64,000 nt of DNA from Pseudarthrobacter sulfonivorans (GCF_024391045.1 NZ_JANFCZ010000016.1:1-64000); one strand, 5' to 3'; shown: positions 43,708-52,885, counted from the first letter of the stretch. The notes: generated by a model from the letters alone, not told the origin. A program made the numbers and translations.

Positions 43708-45020
43708 GCTGTTTCCTTCCTGAAGTGAAACGTGGCTTGAGGCTGGCCGGAAAACCTGTCCGGATTGAGGGCCTGCCACCGCGGGTCTTCCCGGCCGTCC
43801 AGCAGGTCGCGGCAGATGGCTGCCGCTGCCGGGGCCAGCAGCACGCCGTGGCGGTAGAAACCGGTGGCAATGATCAGCCCCGAAATGTGTCCCGGCCCCG
43901 GACCCGGGACGCGGCCCAGCAACGGTGCGTTGTCCGGCGTGGCGGGACGGGCCCTCGCGGTGCATTCGAGGAGCTCCAGCTCGGCAACGGCCGGCACGAG
44001 GACCTGGGCGTCACGCAGCAACTGGTACACGCCGCCCGCCGAGACGGCAGCGGTTGCGTCCCCCCTTGCGGGCAGGTCGTCTTCGCGCTGGGTTGCGCCG
44101 ATCACCACCGTGCCGTCCTGCCGGGGGACGATGTAGACCGGCACGCCGCGGACCAGGCCCCGTACGGTGGACGTCAGCAACGGGCGCAAGTGCCGGGGAA
44201 CGTTGAGGCGCAGGATGTCGCCGTAGACGGGCCTCAAGGGCAGCCGCATCCGGTCCGGCAGGCTCCCCAGGGCCGCGGCCTGGAGGCCGTTGGCCACGAT
44301 GGTCTCCCCCGCCAGGATGGTGCAGCCGCCGGCCAGTTCAACCCCGCTGACCCGGTCATTCTCCCAGCGAAGTGCGGTGGCGCAATCCTCAACGGCGAAC
44401 CCGTCACGGGCGCCGGTCACGGCGGTCCCGGTGCCCGGTTGGTGGATGGCGAGGACGTGACGCAAGGCTGCTACCAGCCTGCGGGGGTCCACCTGGTGGT
44501 CCGCCGGAATGTCCAGGGCACAGGAGATGGCCGGGCTCAGCATCGGTTCCCTGGCTCTCGCTTCCCGGACCGTCAGCGGCTCCACGACCAGGCCGTTTGC
44601 CTGCTGCACGGCCCGCAGGTCCATCAGCGCGCGGCGGTCCGCTGCGTCGGCACCCACGGCGAGGGTCGGCGTCGTCAGGTAGCCAAAATCCCCTGCTCCG
44701 GCTTGGTCGAGGCCGGCCGCGAATGCGGGCCAAAGGTGAGAGGACTCGAGCATCAGCTCCAGGAGGTCTTCCTCCTGGTAGTGCAGCTCGCTGACGGGGG
44801 CGAGCATGCCGGCGGCCGCCCAGCTGGCCCCCGAACCCGGTTTGTCGTCGATCACTGCCACGGAGCGGCCGGAGCGCCGCGCTTCCCAGGCGATGCAGTG
44901 GCCGACGACGCCGCCACCGATCACCGCAACGTCGGCGTGCAGGACGGTGGGGCTGTTCATTTCGCTGCCCGCGGCAGTCGCAGGTGTGCTGGCGGACGCG
45001 CCGCCGGATGGAGGGACCAT
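43704..45020 (-). CDS. thiO: Glycine oxidase ThiO
   Basis: A FAD-dependent oxidase making dehydroglycine for thiazole synthesis. The 438-residue protein has the Rossmann motif VAVIGGGVVGHCIAWEARRSG, GASWAAAGMLAPVSE, VYGDILRL and the C-terminal IIATGFYRHGVLLAPAAAA. About 25 residues precede the FAD motif; an internal ATG at 44960 is an alternative start. The ribosome binding site AGGGAAGG lies at the very end of the upstream TPP riboswitch. Confidence 0.92.
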   Translation of the reverse strand: MVPPSGGASASTPATAAGSEMNSPTVLHADVAVIGGGVVGHCIAWEARRSGRSVAVIDDKPGSGASWAAAGMLAPVSELHYQEEDLLELMLESSHLWPAFAAGLDQAGAGDFGYLTTPTLAVGADAADRRALMDLRAVQQANGLVVEPLTVREARAREPMLSPAISCALDIPADHQVDPRRLVAALRHVLAIHQPGTGTAVTGARDGFAVEDCATALRWENDRVSGVELAGGCTILAGETIVANGLQAAALGSLPDRMRLPLRPVYGDILRLNVPRHLRPLLTSTVRGLVRGVPVYIVPRQDGTVVIGATQREDDLPARGDATAAVSAGGVYQLLRDAQVLVPAVAELELLECTARARPATPDNAPLLGRVPGPGPGHISGLIIATGFYRHGVLLAPAAAAICRDLLDGREDPRWQALNPDRFSGQPQATFHFRKETA

Positions 45021-45029
45021 GTGTTTCCT

Positions 45030-45122
45030 TCCCTACGCCGGTACTAGCCGGATCAGGTCAAGCGGTCGGCTCTGACGCCCTCTCAGCCCGGCCGCTTTGT
45101 GACGGCTGCAACGGGCTCCCGC
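45030..45122 (-). promoter_or_regulatory. TPP riboswitch (THI element) controlling thiO-thiS-thiG
   Basis: The minus strand contains the conserved TPP aptamer parts in order: GGGAGCC near the 5' end, GGGCTGAGAGGGC, then CCTGATCCGGCTAGTACCGG and the closing TAGGGA. The aptamer's 3' strand overlaps the AGGGAAGG ribosome site of thiO, six bases before its ATG. TPP binding would therefore most simply block translation initiation. No separate terminator stem is evident. Confidence 0.95.
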
Positions 45123-45147
45123 AGTACTCGCCCAGTTTAGGGGAACT

Positions 45148-45903
45148 ATGGTGGTTTCCATGAACGTGTCTTCCAGCCCCAGCATCCTCCCCAGCCCCAC
45201 CGCCCAAGAGCCCGCCGGCGGCCTGCCCCGAAACGCCAGGCTGTACCTGTGCACTGATGCACGCCGCGACCGCGGGGACTTTGCTGAGTTTGTGGATGCG
45301 GCGTTTGCCGGCGGCGTGGACATCATCCAACTCCGTGACAAGGACATCGAGGCCGCCGAAGAGCTGGAGCTGCTGACTGTCCTGCAGGCGGCCGCCGCCC
45401 GCCACGGACGGCTGTGGGCCGTCAACGACCGGGCTGACATTGCCATGCTGTCCGGTGCGCCGGTCTTCCACATCGGCCAGAAGGACCTGCCCGTGGCCTC
45501 CGCCCGCACGCTGCTGGGCGCCGGCGCCGTGGTGGGGCTTTCCACCCACACCGCCGAACAGGTGGAAGGAGCCATCCGGTTGTCGTCCCCGGTAACCGCC
45601 GACGGCGGCCTCGACTATTTCTGTGTGGGACCGGTGTGGGCCACCCCCACCAAACCGGGCCGGGCCGCCGTCGGCCTTGACCTCGTGCGGTATGCAGCGG
45701 ATGCCGTTGCTGCCGCCCCCGGCGCCGATGCCCAAAGCGCCGTGCCCTGGTTTGCCATCGGCGGGATCGACCTGGACAACGTCGAGCAGGTGGTGGCGGC
45801 GGGTGCCAGCCGGATTGTTGTGGTGCGGGCCATCACGGAAGCCGCCGATCCCGCCGCAGCGGCCCAGGCCCTCCTGGCCGCCTTGGATGCCGGCGCGGCC
45901 TAG
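45148..45903 (+). CDS. thiE: Thiamine-phosphate synthase
   Basis: Joins the thiazole and pyrimidine halves of thiamine. The 251-residue TIM barrel has [62 protein letters not shown] and [12 protein letters not shown]. The start could be ATG 45148 (AGGGGA three bases upstream) or ATG 45160. It is transcribed away from the riboswitch and has no aptamer of its own in the 25 bases between, so its control must differ from thiOSG. Confidence 0.93.
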   Translation: MVVSMNVSSSPSILPSPTAQEPAGGLPRNARLYLCTDARRDRGDFAEFVDAAFAGGVDIIQLRDKDIEAAEELELLTVLQAAAARHGRLWAVNDRADIAMLSGAPVFHIGQKDLPVASARTLLGAGAVVGLSTHTAEQVEGAIRLSSPVTADGGLDYFCVGPVWATPTKPGRAAVGLDLVRYAADAVAAAPGADAQSAVPWFAIGGIDLDNVEQVVAAGASRIVVVRAITEAADPAAAAQALLAALDAGAA

Positions 45904-45953
45904 GAATCCGGCCCGCGGCGGGGCGGGGCGTGCGCGATCCCGGGGAATCGGGC

Positions 45954-45959
45954 TAACCT
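45954..45959 (+). promoter_or_regulatory. Candidate leaderless -10 box of the RNB gene
   Basis: TAACCT ends seven bases before GTG 45967; no ribosome site lies between. Confidence 0.5.
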
Positions 45960-45966
45960 GACTTTT

Positions 45967-47469
45967 GTGTCCCATCATCGGTTGGCCCCTAACGTCCACG
46001 AGAAGACGAACGCTCTCGAGGCAGCCCTGAGCGCACTGCGGACCGAGCTGGAACTGCCCGGACCCTACCCCGCTGAGGCGGTCCGTGACGCAGAGGCCGC
46101 GGTGGCCGCCCATCAGCTGCCCGCCACGGACCTCACGGACGTGGAGTTCCTGACCATCGATCCGGCGTCGTCCACGGACCTTGACCAGGCGCTGTTCATC
46201 GAGCGTTCCGACGCCGGCTACCGGGTGCTGTACGCCATCGCGGACGTGCCCTCCTTTGTCCGTCCCGGCGGCAGCCTGGACGCCGAAACCCGCAGGCGCG
46301 GCCAGACGTTCTACGCCCCGGACGGCCGGATCCCGCTGCACCCCGAGGTGATCAGCGAGGGCGCCGGCAGCTTGCTGGCCGACCAGCTGTGTGCCGCGTT
46401 TGTTTGGGAATTCGGGCTCGACGACGCCGCCCACGTAAGCAGTGTGTCCGTTCGGCGCGCCACCATCCGCAGCCGGTCAAAGCTGGACTACAAGGGTGTT
46501 CAGGCGCAGATCGATGCCGGAACGGCCAACCCCGTGCTGCAACTCCTGAAGGAAGTGGGGCTCAAGCGCGTTGAACTGGAACGCCAGCGCGGCGGTGCCA
46601 GCCTGAACATGCCGGAGCAGGAAATCGTCCAGCTGCCCGACGGCGGCTACCGGATTGCCGCCGCGCCCCAGCTCCCGGTGGAGGACTGGAATGCCCAGAT
46701 TTCCCTGATGACCGGAATGGCGGCCGCGGACATGATGCTGGCGGGGAAGGTGGGCATCCTGCGCACCATGCCCGCCCCGGACGAGCGCTCGCTCCGGCAT
46801 TTCCGGCTCCAGACCGTGGCCCTCGGCAAGCCATGGGACGGGAAGATCAGCTACGGCGAGTACCTTCGCAGCCTCGATCCCACCGAACCCCGGCAACTGG
46901 CCATCCTGCACTCCGCCGGCATGCTGTTCCGCGGAGCCAGCTACACCGCCTTTGACGGTACCGTTCCTGACGACGCCATCCAGTCGGCCATCGGGGCCGC
47001 CTATGCCCACACCACGGCACCCCTCCGTCGGCTGATCGACAGGTTTGTCCTGGTGATCTGCGAAGCCCTCAGCAACGGCAAGCCGGTCCCTGACTGGGCA
47101 CGGGAAGCTCTGCCCACCCTCCCGGAAATCATGGCCGCCTCCGATCAGCTGGCAAGCCGCATGGAACGCATGGCACTGGACACGGTGGAGGCCGCCCTCC
47201 TGGTCAACCACATCGGCCAGGAGTTTGATGCCATTGTCATTTCGGGGTCCAAGCCGCAGAAGGAGAACGGCAACGGCGCCAAAAACGGCAACGGTGCGAA
47301 GAACGGCAATGGCAAGAACGGCAGCGGTCCTTCGGGGATTGTCCAGATCGCCGAGCCGGCCGTGACGGCCCGGTGCGCCGGCGACCTCGAATCCGGTACC
47401 CAGGTCCGCGTTCGCCTGATCTCCTCCGATATCGCCGCCCGAGAGGTCCACTTCGAGCTCCTGCCCTGA
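45967..47469 (+). CDS. RNB-domain (RNase II/R-like) exoribonuclease
   Basis: A 500-residue protein with one RNB catalytic domain from about residue 55 to 400. It has no N-terminal cold-shock domains, so it is much shorter than RNase R. The active-site segment reads LTIDPASSTDLDQALFIER: Asp65, Asp71 and Asp73 are kept but the fourth acidic position of RNase II is Gln74. Other family parts are YAIADVPSFV, RRRGQTFYAPDGRIPL and HTTAPLRRLIDRF. A stretch of Asn/Gly/Lys repeats (about 434-453) precedes a short beta-rich end. Start is GTG with a TANNNT box seven bases before it. Confidence 0.85.
   Translation: MSHHRLAPNVHEKTNALEAALSALRTELELPGPYPAEAVRDAEAAVAAHQLPATDLTDVEFLTIDPASSTDLDQALFIERSDAGYRVLYAIADVPSFVRPGGSLDAETRRRGQTFYAPDGRIPLHPEVISEGAGSLLADQLCAAFVWEFGLDDAAHVSSVSVRRATIRSRSKLDYKGVQAQIDAGTANPVLQLLKEVGLKRVELERQRGGASLNMPEQEIVQLPDGGYRIAAAPQLPVEDWNAQISLMTGMAAADMMLAGKVGILRTMPAPDERSLRHFRLQTVALGKPWDGKISYGEYLRSLDPTEPRQLAILHSAGMLFRGASYTAFDGTVPDDAIQSAIGAAYAHTTAPLRRLIDRFVLVICEALSNGKPVPDWAREALPTLPEIMAASDQLASRMERMALDTVEAALLVNHIGQEFDAIVISGSKPQKENGNGAKNGNGAKNGNGKNGSGPSGIVQIAEPAVTARCAGDLESGTQVRVRLISSDIAAREVHFELLP
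47266..47325. repeat. In-frame 18-bp repeats coding NGNGAK
   Basis: Units at 47266-47283 and 47284-47301, plus a shorter third at 47302-47316, encode NGNGAK, NGNGAK, NGNGK. They lie in the RNB gene between the catalytic domain and its C-terminal segment. Confidence 0.8.
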
Positions 47470-47760
47470 GCCGGCTGCCCCTGCTTCGAGGGCCAAAAGC
47501 CGGGATTCGGGATCCGTACGGCTAGACTGAAGATGTAGAAATGGATGCCCGGTCGTTGATTTCCTTGATTTTGAATTCAACAAGCCCGCCCCTACGCGAT
47601 CTTGAGATACACCCGCTGGTCACCAGTGCCAGCATTTAGATAGCCCGCGATCGGCTTCCACTGGATTAGCTTGTGCGCCTGAGCATGCTCCGGAGCGGCC
47701 GCGTTGGCCGGCCCGTTGAGCAGGCAGCGCCAATGCCCAAATGAATAAGGAAACTCACCT
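47470..47760 (+). other. Long leader of the DEAD-box helicase gene
   Basis: The 291 bases hold no convincing gene. A perfect ten-base palindrome TTGAATTCAA sits near 47572. TAGACT near 47523 is a possible -10 box, which would give an untranslated leader of over 200 bases. A 32-codon frame at 47541-47639 has no ribosome site and no recognisable product. Base composition is less GC-rich than the flanking genes. Confidence 0.4.
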
Positions 47761-49467
47761 GTGAGTGAATTGCATACCCACCAGCTCCTAATGGACGATT
47801 CCGGCGTCGAAACGATCGAACCTGAAGAAACCATCATCTCCGACGAGAAGCCGCACGAAATCGCGGAAAAGTCCTTCGCCGACTACAACGTCCGCGCCGA
47901 CATCGTCGAGTCCCTGGCAGACGCCGGGATCACGCACCCGTTCCCCATCCAGTCCATGACCCTGCCGGTGGCCCTGGCGGGCCACGACATCATCGGCCAG
48001 GCCAAGACCGGCACCGGCAAGACCCTCGGTTTCGGCATCCCCGCGCTTCAGCGCGTGGTGGGCCGGGACGATGCCGGCTTCGATAAGCTCGCCGTTCCGG
48101 GCGCGCCGCAGGCCCTGGTGATCGTGCCCACCCGCGAGCTGGCGGTCCAGGTGGCCAACGACCTCCAGACTGCCTCACTCAAGCGCAACGCCCGTATCGC
48201 CACCATCTACGGTGGCCGTGCCTACGAGCCGCAGGTCGAGGCCCTGCAGAAGGGCGTCGAGATTGTGGTGGGCACCCCCGGCCGCCTCATTGACCTGTAC
48301 AAGCAGAAGCACCTGAGCCTGAAGAACGTCAAGATCGTCATCCTCGACGAGGCTGACGAAATGCTGGACCTCGGCTTCCTGCCGGACGTGGAAACGTTGA
48401 TCGCCGGCACCCCCGCCGTCCGCCAGACGCTCCTGTTCTCCGCCACCATGCCCGGCCCCGTTATTGCCATGGCCCGCCGCTACATGACCCAGCCCACCCA
48501 CATCCGCGCGGCCGATCCCCAGGACGAGGGCCTCACCAAGCGCGATATCCGCCAGCTCATCTACCGTGCCCACAGCATGGACAAGGTTGAAGTTGTTGCC
48601 CGCATCCTGCAGGCACGGGGTCGCGGCCGCACCATCATCTTCACCAAGACCAAGCGGACCGCCGCGAAGGTGGCCGAGGAACTGGTGGACCGCGGCTTCG
48701 CGGCCGCCGCCATCCACGGCGACCTCGGCCAGGGTGCCCGCGAGCAGGCGCTCCGCGCCTTCCGCAACAACAAAGTGGACGTCCTGGTGGCCACCGACGT
48801 CGCCGCCCGCGGCATCGATGTGGACGACGTGACGCACGTGATCAACTACCAGTGCGTTGAGGACGAGAAGATCTACCTGCACCGTGTGGGCCGCACCGGC
48901 CGCGCCGGCAACAAGGGCACCGCCGTGACCTTCGTTGACTGGGACGATATGCCACGCTGGGGCCTGATCAACAAAGCGCTTGGCCTGAGCGTTCCGGAGC
49001 CGGTGGAAACCTACTCCTCCTCGCCCCACCTCTACGAAGAGCTGGACATCCCCGAGGGCACCAAAGGCCGTCTCCCCCGCAACAAGCGCACCCTCGCCGG
49101 TGTTGACGCCGAAGTCCTCGAGGACCTGGGCGAAACCGGCAAGAAGAACTCCCGCGCCAGCGGAAAAAACGGCGGGCATGAGCGCGGACGCGACGCCGGC
49201 CGTTCAGGCGGGCGCGAAGGAAGCCGCCGCGGCGGCTCAGAAGGTGGCCGCTCAGGTGAGGGCAGCCGCTCAGGCGAGCGTCGCCGTCGTACGTCTGATG
49301 CGGCGACGGCCGGCACCGGGCCGGCCGCCGAATCCGCGGCTCCGGCTGCGACCGCCGGCGAAGTGGACCCCCGCGCCCGGCGCAGCCGGACCCGCACCCG
49401 CCGCCGCAACGGCGAAGTGGTGGCCGGCGCCGACAAAGGCACGCAGCCCGGCAGCACAGAGGCCTAA
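47761..49467 (+). CDS. DEAD-box ATP-dependent RNA helicase (RhlE/CsdA type)
   Basis: A 568-residue RNA helicase with all family motifs: Q motif around HPFPIQ (59-64), AKTGTGKT (81-88), PTRELA (123-128), TPGR, DEAD (196-199), SAT (227-229), ARGIDVDDV and HRVGRTGRAG. From about residue 455 the protein is a basic, Arg/Gly/Ser-rich tail that likely binds RNA. Such enzymes remodel rRNA and mRNA structure, often in the cold, and some act with exoribonucleases; the RNB gene lies directly upstream. Start is GTG 47761, after a long leader. Confidence 0.92.
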   Translation: MSELHTHQLLMDDSGVETIEPEETIISDEKPHEIAEKSFADYNVRADIVESLADAGITHPFPIQSMTLPVALAGHDIIGQAKTGTGKTLGFGIPALQRVVGRDDAGFDKLAVPGAPQALVIVPTRELAVQVANDLQTASLKRNARIATIYGGRAYEPQVEALQKGVEIVVGTPGRLIDLYKQKHLSLKNVKIVILDEADEMLDLGFLPDVETLIAGTPAVRQTLLFSATMPGPVIAMARRYMTQPTHIRAADPQDEGLTKRDIRQLIYRAHSMDKVEVVARILQARGRGRTIIFTKTKRTAAKVAEELVDRGFAAAAIHGDLGQGAREQALRAFRNNKVDVLVATDVAARGIDVDDVTHVINYQCVEDEKIYLHRVGRTGRAGNKGTAVTFVDWDDMPRWGLINKALGLSVPEPVETYSSSPHLYEELDIPEGTKGRLPRNKRTLAGVDAEVLEDLGETGKKNSRASGKNGGHERGRDAGRSGGREGSRRGGSEGGRSGEGSRSGERRRRTSDAATAGTGPAAESAAPAATAGEVDPRARRSRTRTRRRNGEVVAGADKGTQPGSTEA

Positions 49468-49475
49468 CAGCCTCG

Positions 49476-50348
49476 ATGACTGACACCGTCTGGGCGCCGG
49501 ACGGCAGCAACCTGGTGGTTCACGCGGACAACGCGGAGTACCTCCCCTCGCTGCCGGACGGCGCCTTCACACTCATTTACGTGGACCCGCCGTTCAACAC
49601 CGGCCGGGCCCAGACCCGCCAGGAAACCCGGATGGTGCTCAACACTGACGGTGACGGCGACCGCGTGGGCTTCAAGGGCCGCTCCTACGACACCATCAAG
49701 GGGGCATTGCACCGTTACGATGACGCCTTCAGCGATTACTGGGCCTTCTTGGAACCCCGGCTCGTGGAGGCCTGGCGGCTGCTGGCTGATGACGGCACGC
49801 TCTACCTCCACCTGGATTACCGGGAAGTCCATTACGCCAAGGTGATGCTGGACGCGATCTTCGGCCGCGAGTGCTTCCTGAACGAGATCATCTGGGCGTA
49901 CGACTACGGTGCACGCGCCAAATACCGCTGGCCCACCAAACACGACAACATCCTCGTCTACGTCAAAAACCCGTCGAAATACCACTTCGACAGCGCCGAG
50001 GTTGACCGCGAGCCCTACATGGCCCCCGGCCTGGTCACGCCTGCCAAACGGGAACTCGGGAAACTGCCCACCGACGTGTGGTGGCACACCATCGTCTCCC
50101 CCACCGGCAAGGAAAAAACCGGCTACCCCACGCAGAAGCCCGAGGGCCTCATCCGGCGGGTGGTGGCCGCCTCAAGCAGGCCCGGTGACTGGTGCCTGGA
50201 CTTCTTCGCCGGCTCCGGCACGCTCGGTGCGGTGGCGGCCAAGCTCGGCCGGAAGTTTGTCTGCGTGGACCAGAACCAGCCCGCCATCGACGTCATGGCC
50301 AAGCGGTTGGGTGCCCACGCGACCTTTACGTCCTTCCCGCCCAAGTAG
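49476..50348 (+). CDS. Orphan DNA N6-adenine/N4-cytosine methyltransferase
   Basis: A 290-residue S-adenosylmethionine-dependent DNA methyltransferase of the N6/N4 class. The catalytic motif IV VDPPFNTG (36-43) comes before the SAM-binding motif I FFAGSGT (243-249), the order of beta-class enzymes. The YPTQKPEGLIRRVV segment before motif I is also typical. No restriction endonuclease or specificity gene lies nearby. It begins eight bases after the helicase stop, so both are likely co-transcribed. The target sequence cannot be predicted here. Confidence 0.88.
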   Translation: MTDTVWAPDGSNLVVHADNAEYLPSLPDGAFTLIYVDPPFNTGRAQTRQETRMVLNTDGDGDRVGFKGRSYDTIKGALHRYDDAFSDYWAFLEPRLVEAWRLLADDGTLYLHLDYREVHYAKVMLDAIFGRECFLNEIIWAYDYGARAKYRWPTKHDNILVYVKNPSKYHFDSAEVDREPYMAPGLVTPAKRELGKLPTDVWWHTIVSPTGKEKTGYPTQKPEGLIRRVVAASSRPGDWCLDFFAGSGTLGAVAAKLGRKFVCVDQNQPAIDVMAKRLGAHATFTSFPPK

Positions 50349-50356
50349 GTCGCTGG

Positions 50357-51205
50357 TTAAGGCCGGACGACGACGGTTCCCGTGCCGAGTGCCTCGATCC
50401 GGTCGAGTACCGCCGGCGCGGTGAGGTTCTCCCCCAGCAGATTGGGCTTGCCGGTGCCGTGGTAGTCGGAGGATCCCGTGATCAGGAGCCCGTGTTCGGC
50501 GGCCAGGCGGCGCAGGAACTCGCGCCCTTCTTCCGGGTTGTCGCGATGGTTGATCTCCAGTCCCACCAAGCCGGCGTCGATCATCTCCCGGTAGGTGCGC
50601 TCCCCCACGATCCGTCCGCGAGAGGACGCCACGGGGTGCGCGAAGACGGGGACGCCGCCTGCCGCGCGGACAAGTTCGACGGCGGCGGCCGGGTCGGGTG
50701 CGTAGTGCTGGACAAAGTAGCGCGAACGGGAGGTAAGGATGGACCTGAACGCTTCCGACCGGTCCGAAACAACGCCCGCCGCCACCAGGGCATCGGCGAT
50801 GTGCGGGCGCCCCAGCGTGGCGCCCGGGGCGACGTGGTGGATGACGTCGTCCCAGGTCAGGGGGTAGTCCTCGGCCAGGAGCGTCACCATGCGTTCGGCC
50901 CGGGTCAGGCGTGCGTCCTTGGACTTGGTAATCTCCTCAAGCAGTCCAGGGTGCGCCGGATCGTGCAGGTAGCTCAGCAGGTGCACGCTGATCCCCTGGT
51001 CCGTCCGGCAGGAGACTTCCATCCCCGGGACGAGGGCTACGCCTTCTTCCAGCGCGGCGGGGGAGGCCTCTGCCCAGCCGTCCGTCGAGTCGTGATCCGT
51101 CAGCGCGATGACATCCAGGCCCGCCCGGGCAGCTGAAGCCATGACGTCGGCGGGTGTTTCCGTACCGTCGGAAACGTTGGAGTGGGCATGCAGGTCAATC
51201 TTCAC
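50357..51205 (-). CDS. PHP-domain phosphoesterase (TrpH/RNase AM-like)
   Basis: A 282-residue metal-dependent phosphoesterase. Metal ligands begin at the N-terminus in DLHAHSNVSDG (His6, His8, Asp13). ALTDHDSTDGW, GMEVSCR, VFAHPVASSRGR and GSSDYHGTGKPN follow, as in the family. Relatives hydrolyse nucleoside 3',5'-bisphosphates or trim RNA 5' ends. The GTG start has TAGGCT six bases upstream, so it is probably leaderless. It converges on the methyltransferase gene and diverges from pepP. Confidence 0.88.
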   Translation of the reverse strand: MKIDLHAHSNVSDGTETPADVMASAARAGLDVIALTDHDSTDGWAEASPAALEEGVALVPGMEVSCRTDQGISVHLLSYLHDPAHPGLLEEITKSKDARLTRAERMVTLLAEDYPLTWDDVIHHVAPGATLGRPHIADALVAAGVVSDRSEAFRSILTSRSRYFVQHYAPDPAAAVELVRAAGGVPVFAHPVASSRGRIVGERTYREMIDAGLVGLEINHRDNPEEGREFLRRLAAEHGLLITGSSDYHGTGKPNLLGENLTAPAVLDRIEALGTGTVVVRP

Positions 51206-51211
51206 CTGCCC

Positions 51212-51217
51212 AGCCTA
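51212..51217 (-). promoter_or_regulatory. Candidate leaderless -10 box of the PHP gene
   Basis: TAGGCT on the minus strand ends six bases before GTG 51205. Confidence 0.5.
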
Positions 51218-51286
51218 GTTGACCGTGCCTGCCCGGTATTGGCTCCGTTGTCGCGCATGCCCGGCCGCTGGTGAGACGATGGTGCC

Positions 51287-52885
51287 GTGAACGATGCCGA
51301 AAACACCCAAAACTCTGCTTCCCAGCCCCTCGACGAGCGCGTCAACAACCGCTCGCAGCGGCCAAGTTCCGATGCCTTCAAGGCCTTTATGGCCAGCAAC
51401 TGGGCGCCCACCGGCCAGGCGATGCCGGCCCGCGACGCGGTGGCCGGTTATGCTGCGGCCCGGCGCAAGGCTATCTCGGACCAGTTCAAAGGCGAACGGC
51501 TGGTCATCCCCGCAGGCCCGCTGAAGGTCCGGTCCAACGACTGCGATTACCGCTTCCGCCCCCACTCCGCCTTCGCCCACCTCACCGGCCTCGGCCTCGA
51601 CCACGAGCCGGATGCGGTCCTCATCCTGGAACCGGCAGGGGAAGGAACGGGCGACGACGGCGGGAACCACCGCGCCACCCTGTACTTCCGTCCCCTGGCC
51701 GGCCGGGACACGGAACAGTTCTATGCGGACTCCAGGTCCGGCGAATTCTGGATCGGTGCCCGCCCCACGCTTGAGGAGTTCGAGACCCGCCTGGGCCTGC
51801 CCACCGCGCACATCGATGAGCTGGAAACCGCCATCACCAAGAACGTGGGCGCTCCCGAGATTGGCGGCATCTCCATCCGGCTGGTCCGCAAGGTGGACGA
51901 GAACATCGACGCCCTGGTGGACACTGCCCGCTACAACACGGCCAAGGATCCGGAGAACCTGGACCTTGCCGTCCTGGATGCCCTCGACGAGAAACTGTCC
52001 GAATCCCTGTCCGAACTCCGGCTCCTCAAGGACGACTGGGAAGTCGAACAGATGAAGACGGCCGTGGCAGCCACGGCCGAAGGGTTTGTGGAAGTAGTCA
52101 AGTCCCTTCCACGGGCACTGACCCACGCCCGCGGCGAACGCGTGGTGGAAGGTGCCTTCTTTGCACGGGCCCGCGAAGTGGGCAACGAACTCGGCTACGA
52201 CACCATCGCGGCCGCAGGGAACAATGCCACGGTGCTGCACTGGACCCGAAACACCGGCCAGGTCAACGCCGGCGAACTCCTCCTCCTGGACGCTGGCGTA
52301 GAGGCCGACTCGCTGTACACGGCCGACGTCACCCGGACCTTGCCCGTCAACGGCACGTTCAGCGATGTCCAGCGGAAGATCTATGAAGCCGTCCTGGATG
52401 CGGCGGACGCCGGATTCGCCGCCGCGCAGCCCGGCACCAAGTTCCGCGACATCCACACTGCCGCCACAACCGTGCTGGCCGAACGGCTTGCCGAATGGGG
52501 CCTGCTGCCTGTCAGCGTGGAGGAAGCCATCAGCCCGGAGGGCCAGCAGCACCGGCGCTGGATGCCGCACGGCACCAGCCACCACCTGGGCCTCGACGTC
52601 CATGACTGCGCCCAGGCCAAGCGTGAGCTCTACCTCGATGGCATCCTGACTCCGGGCATGGTCTTCACCATCGAGCCCGGCCTCTACTTCAAGAACGAAG
52701 ACCTGGCCATCCCGGCCGAGTACCGCGGGATCGGTGTGCGGATCGAGGACGACATCCTCATGACGGCCGACGGTCCGGTCAACCTCAGCGCCGAACTCCC
52801 CCGTAAGGCTGCCGACGTCGAAGCGTGGATGGCGGGAATCTACGCCGAGGTGGAGCACACAGCCACCCACGGGGGTGCCGTCTAA
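51287..52885 (+). CDS. pepP: Xaa-Pro aminopeptidase (aminopeptidase P, M24B)
   Basis: Removes the N-terminal residue before a proline. The 532-residue protein has an N-terminal domain (about 30-250, DYRFRPHSAFAHLTG) and a C-terminal pita-bread fold with all five metal ligands: Asp335 in LLLDAGVE, Asp347 in YTADVTR, His432 in TSHHLGLDVHD, Glu463 in FTIEPGLYF and Glu487 in VRIEDDI. It is about 30 residues longer at the N-terminus than E. coli PepP, with an Asn/Gln/Ser-rich lead. Start is GTG 51287, with GACGAT six bases upstream as a possible leaderless -10. Confidence 0.93.
   Translation: MNDAENTQNSASQPLDERVNNRSQRPSSDAFKAFMASNWAPTGQAMPARDAVAGYAAARRKAISDQFKGERLVIPAGPLKVRSNDCDYRFRPHSAFAHLTGLGLDHEPDAVLILEPAGEGTGDDGGNHRATLYFRPLAGRDTEQFYADSRSGEFWIGARPTLEEFETRLGLPTAHIDELETAITKNVGAPEIGGISIRLVRKVDENIDALVDTARYNTAKDPENLDLAVLDALDEKLSESLSELRLLKDDWEVEQMKTAVAATAEGFVEVVKSLPRALTHARGERVVEGAFFARAREVGNELGYDTIAAAGNNATVLHWTRNTGQVNAGELLLLDAGVEADSLYTADVTRTLPVNGTFSDVQRKIYEAVLDAADAGFAAAQPGTKFRDIHTAATTVLAERLAEWGLLPVSVEEAISPEGQQHRRWMPHGTSHHLGLDVHDCAQAKRELYLDGILTPGMVFTIEPGLYFKNEDLAIPAEYRGIGVRIEDDILMTADGPVNLSAELPRKAADVEAWMAGIYAEVEHTATHGGAV

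Noticed and set aside
47541..47639. 32-codon frame in the helicase leader
   Set aside because: No ribosome site, no leaderless box at the right distance and no known leader-peptide pattern.
47592..47837. 81-residue minus-strand frame in the helicase leader
   Set aside because: Overlaps the helicase start, no promoter or ribosome site, composition unlike a protein.
51215..52870. 551-residue minus-strand frame
   Set aside because: Antisense shadow of pepP, whose own product shows all catalytic residues.
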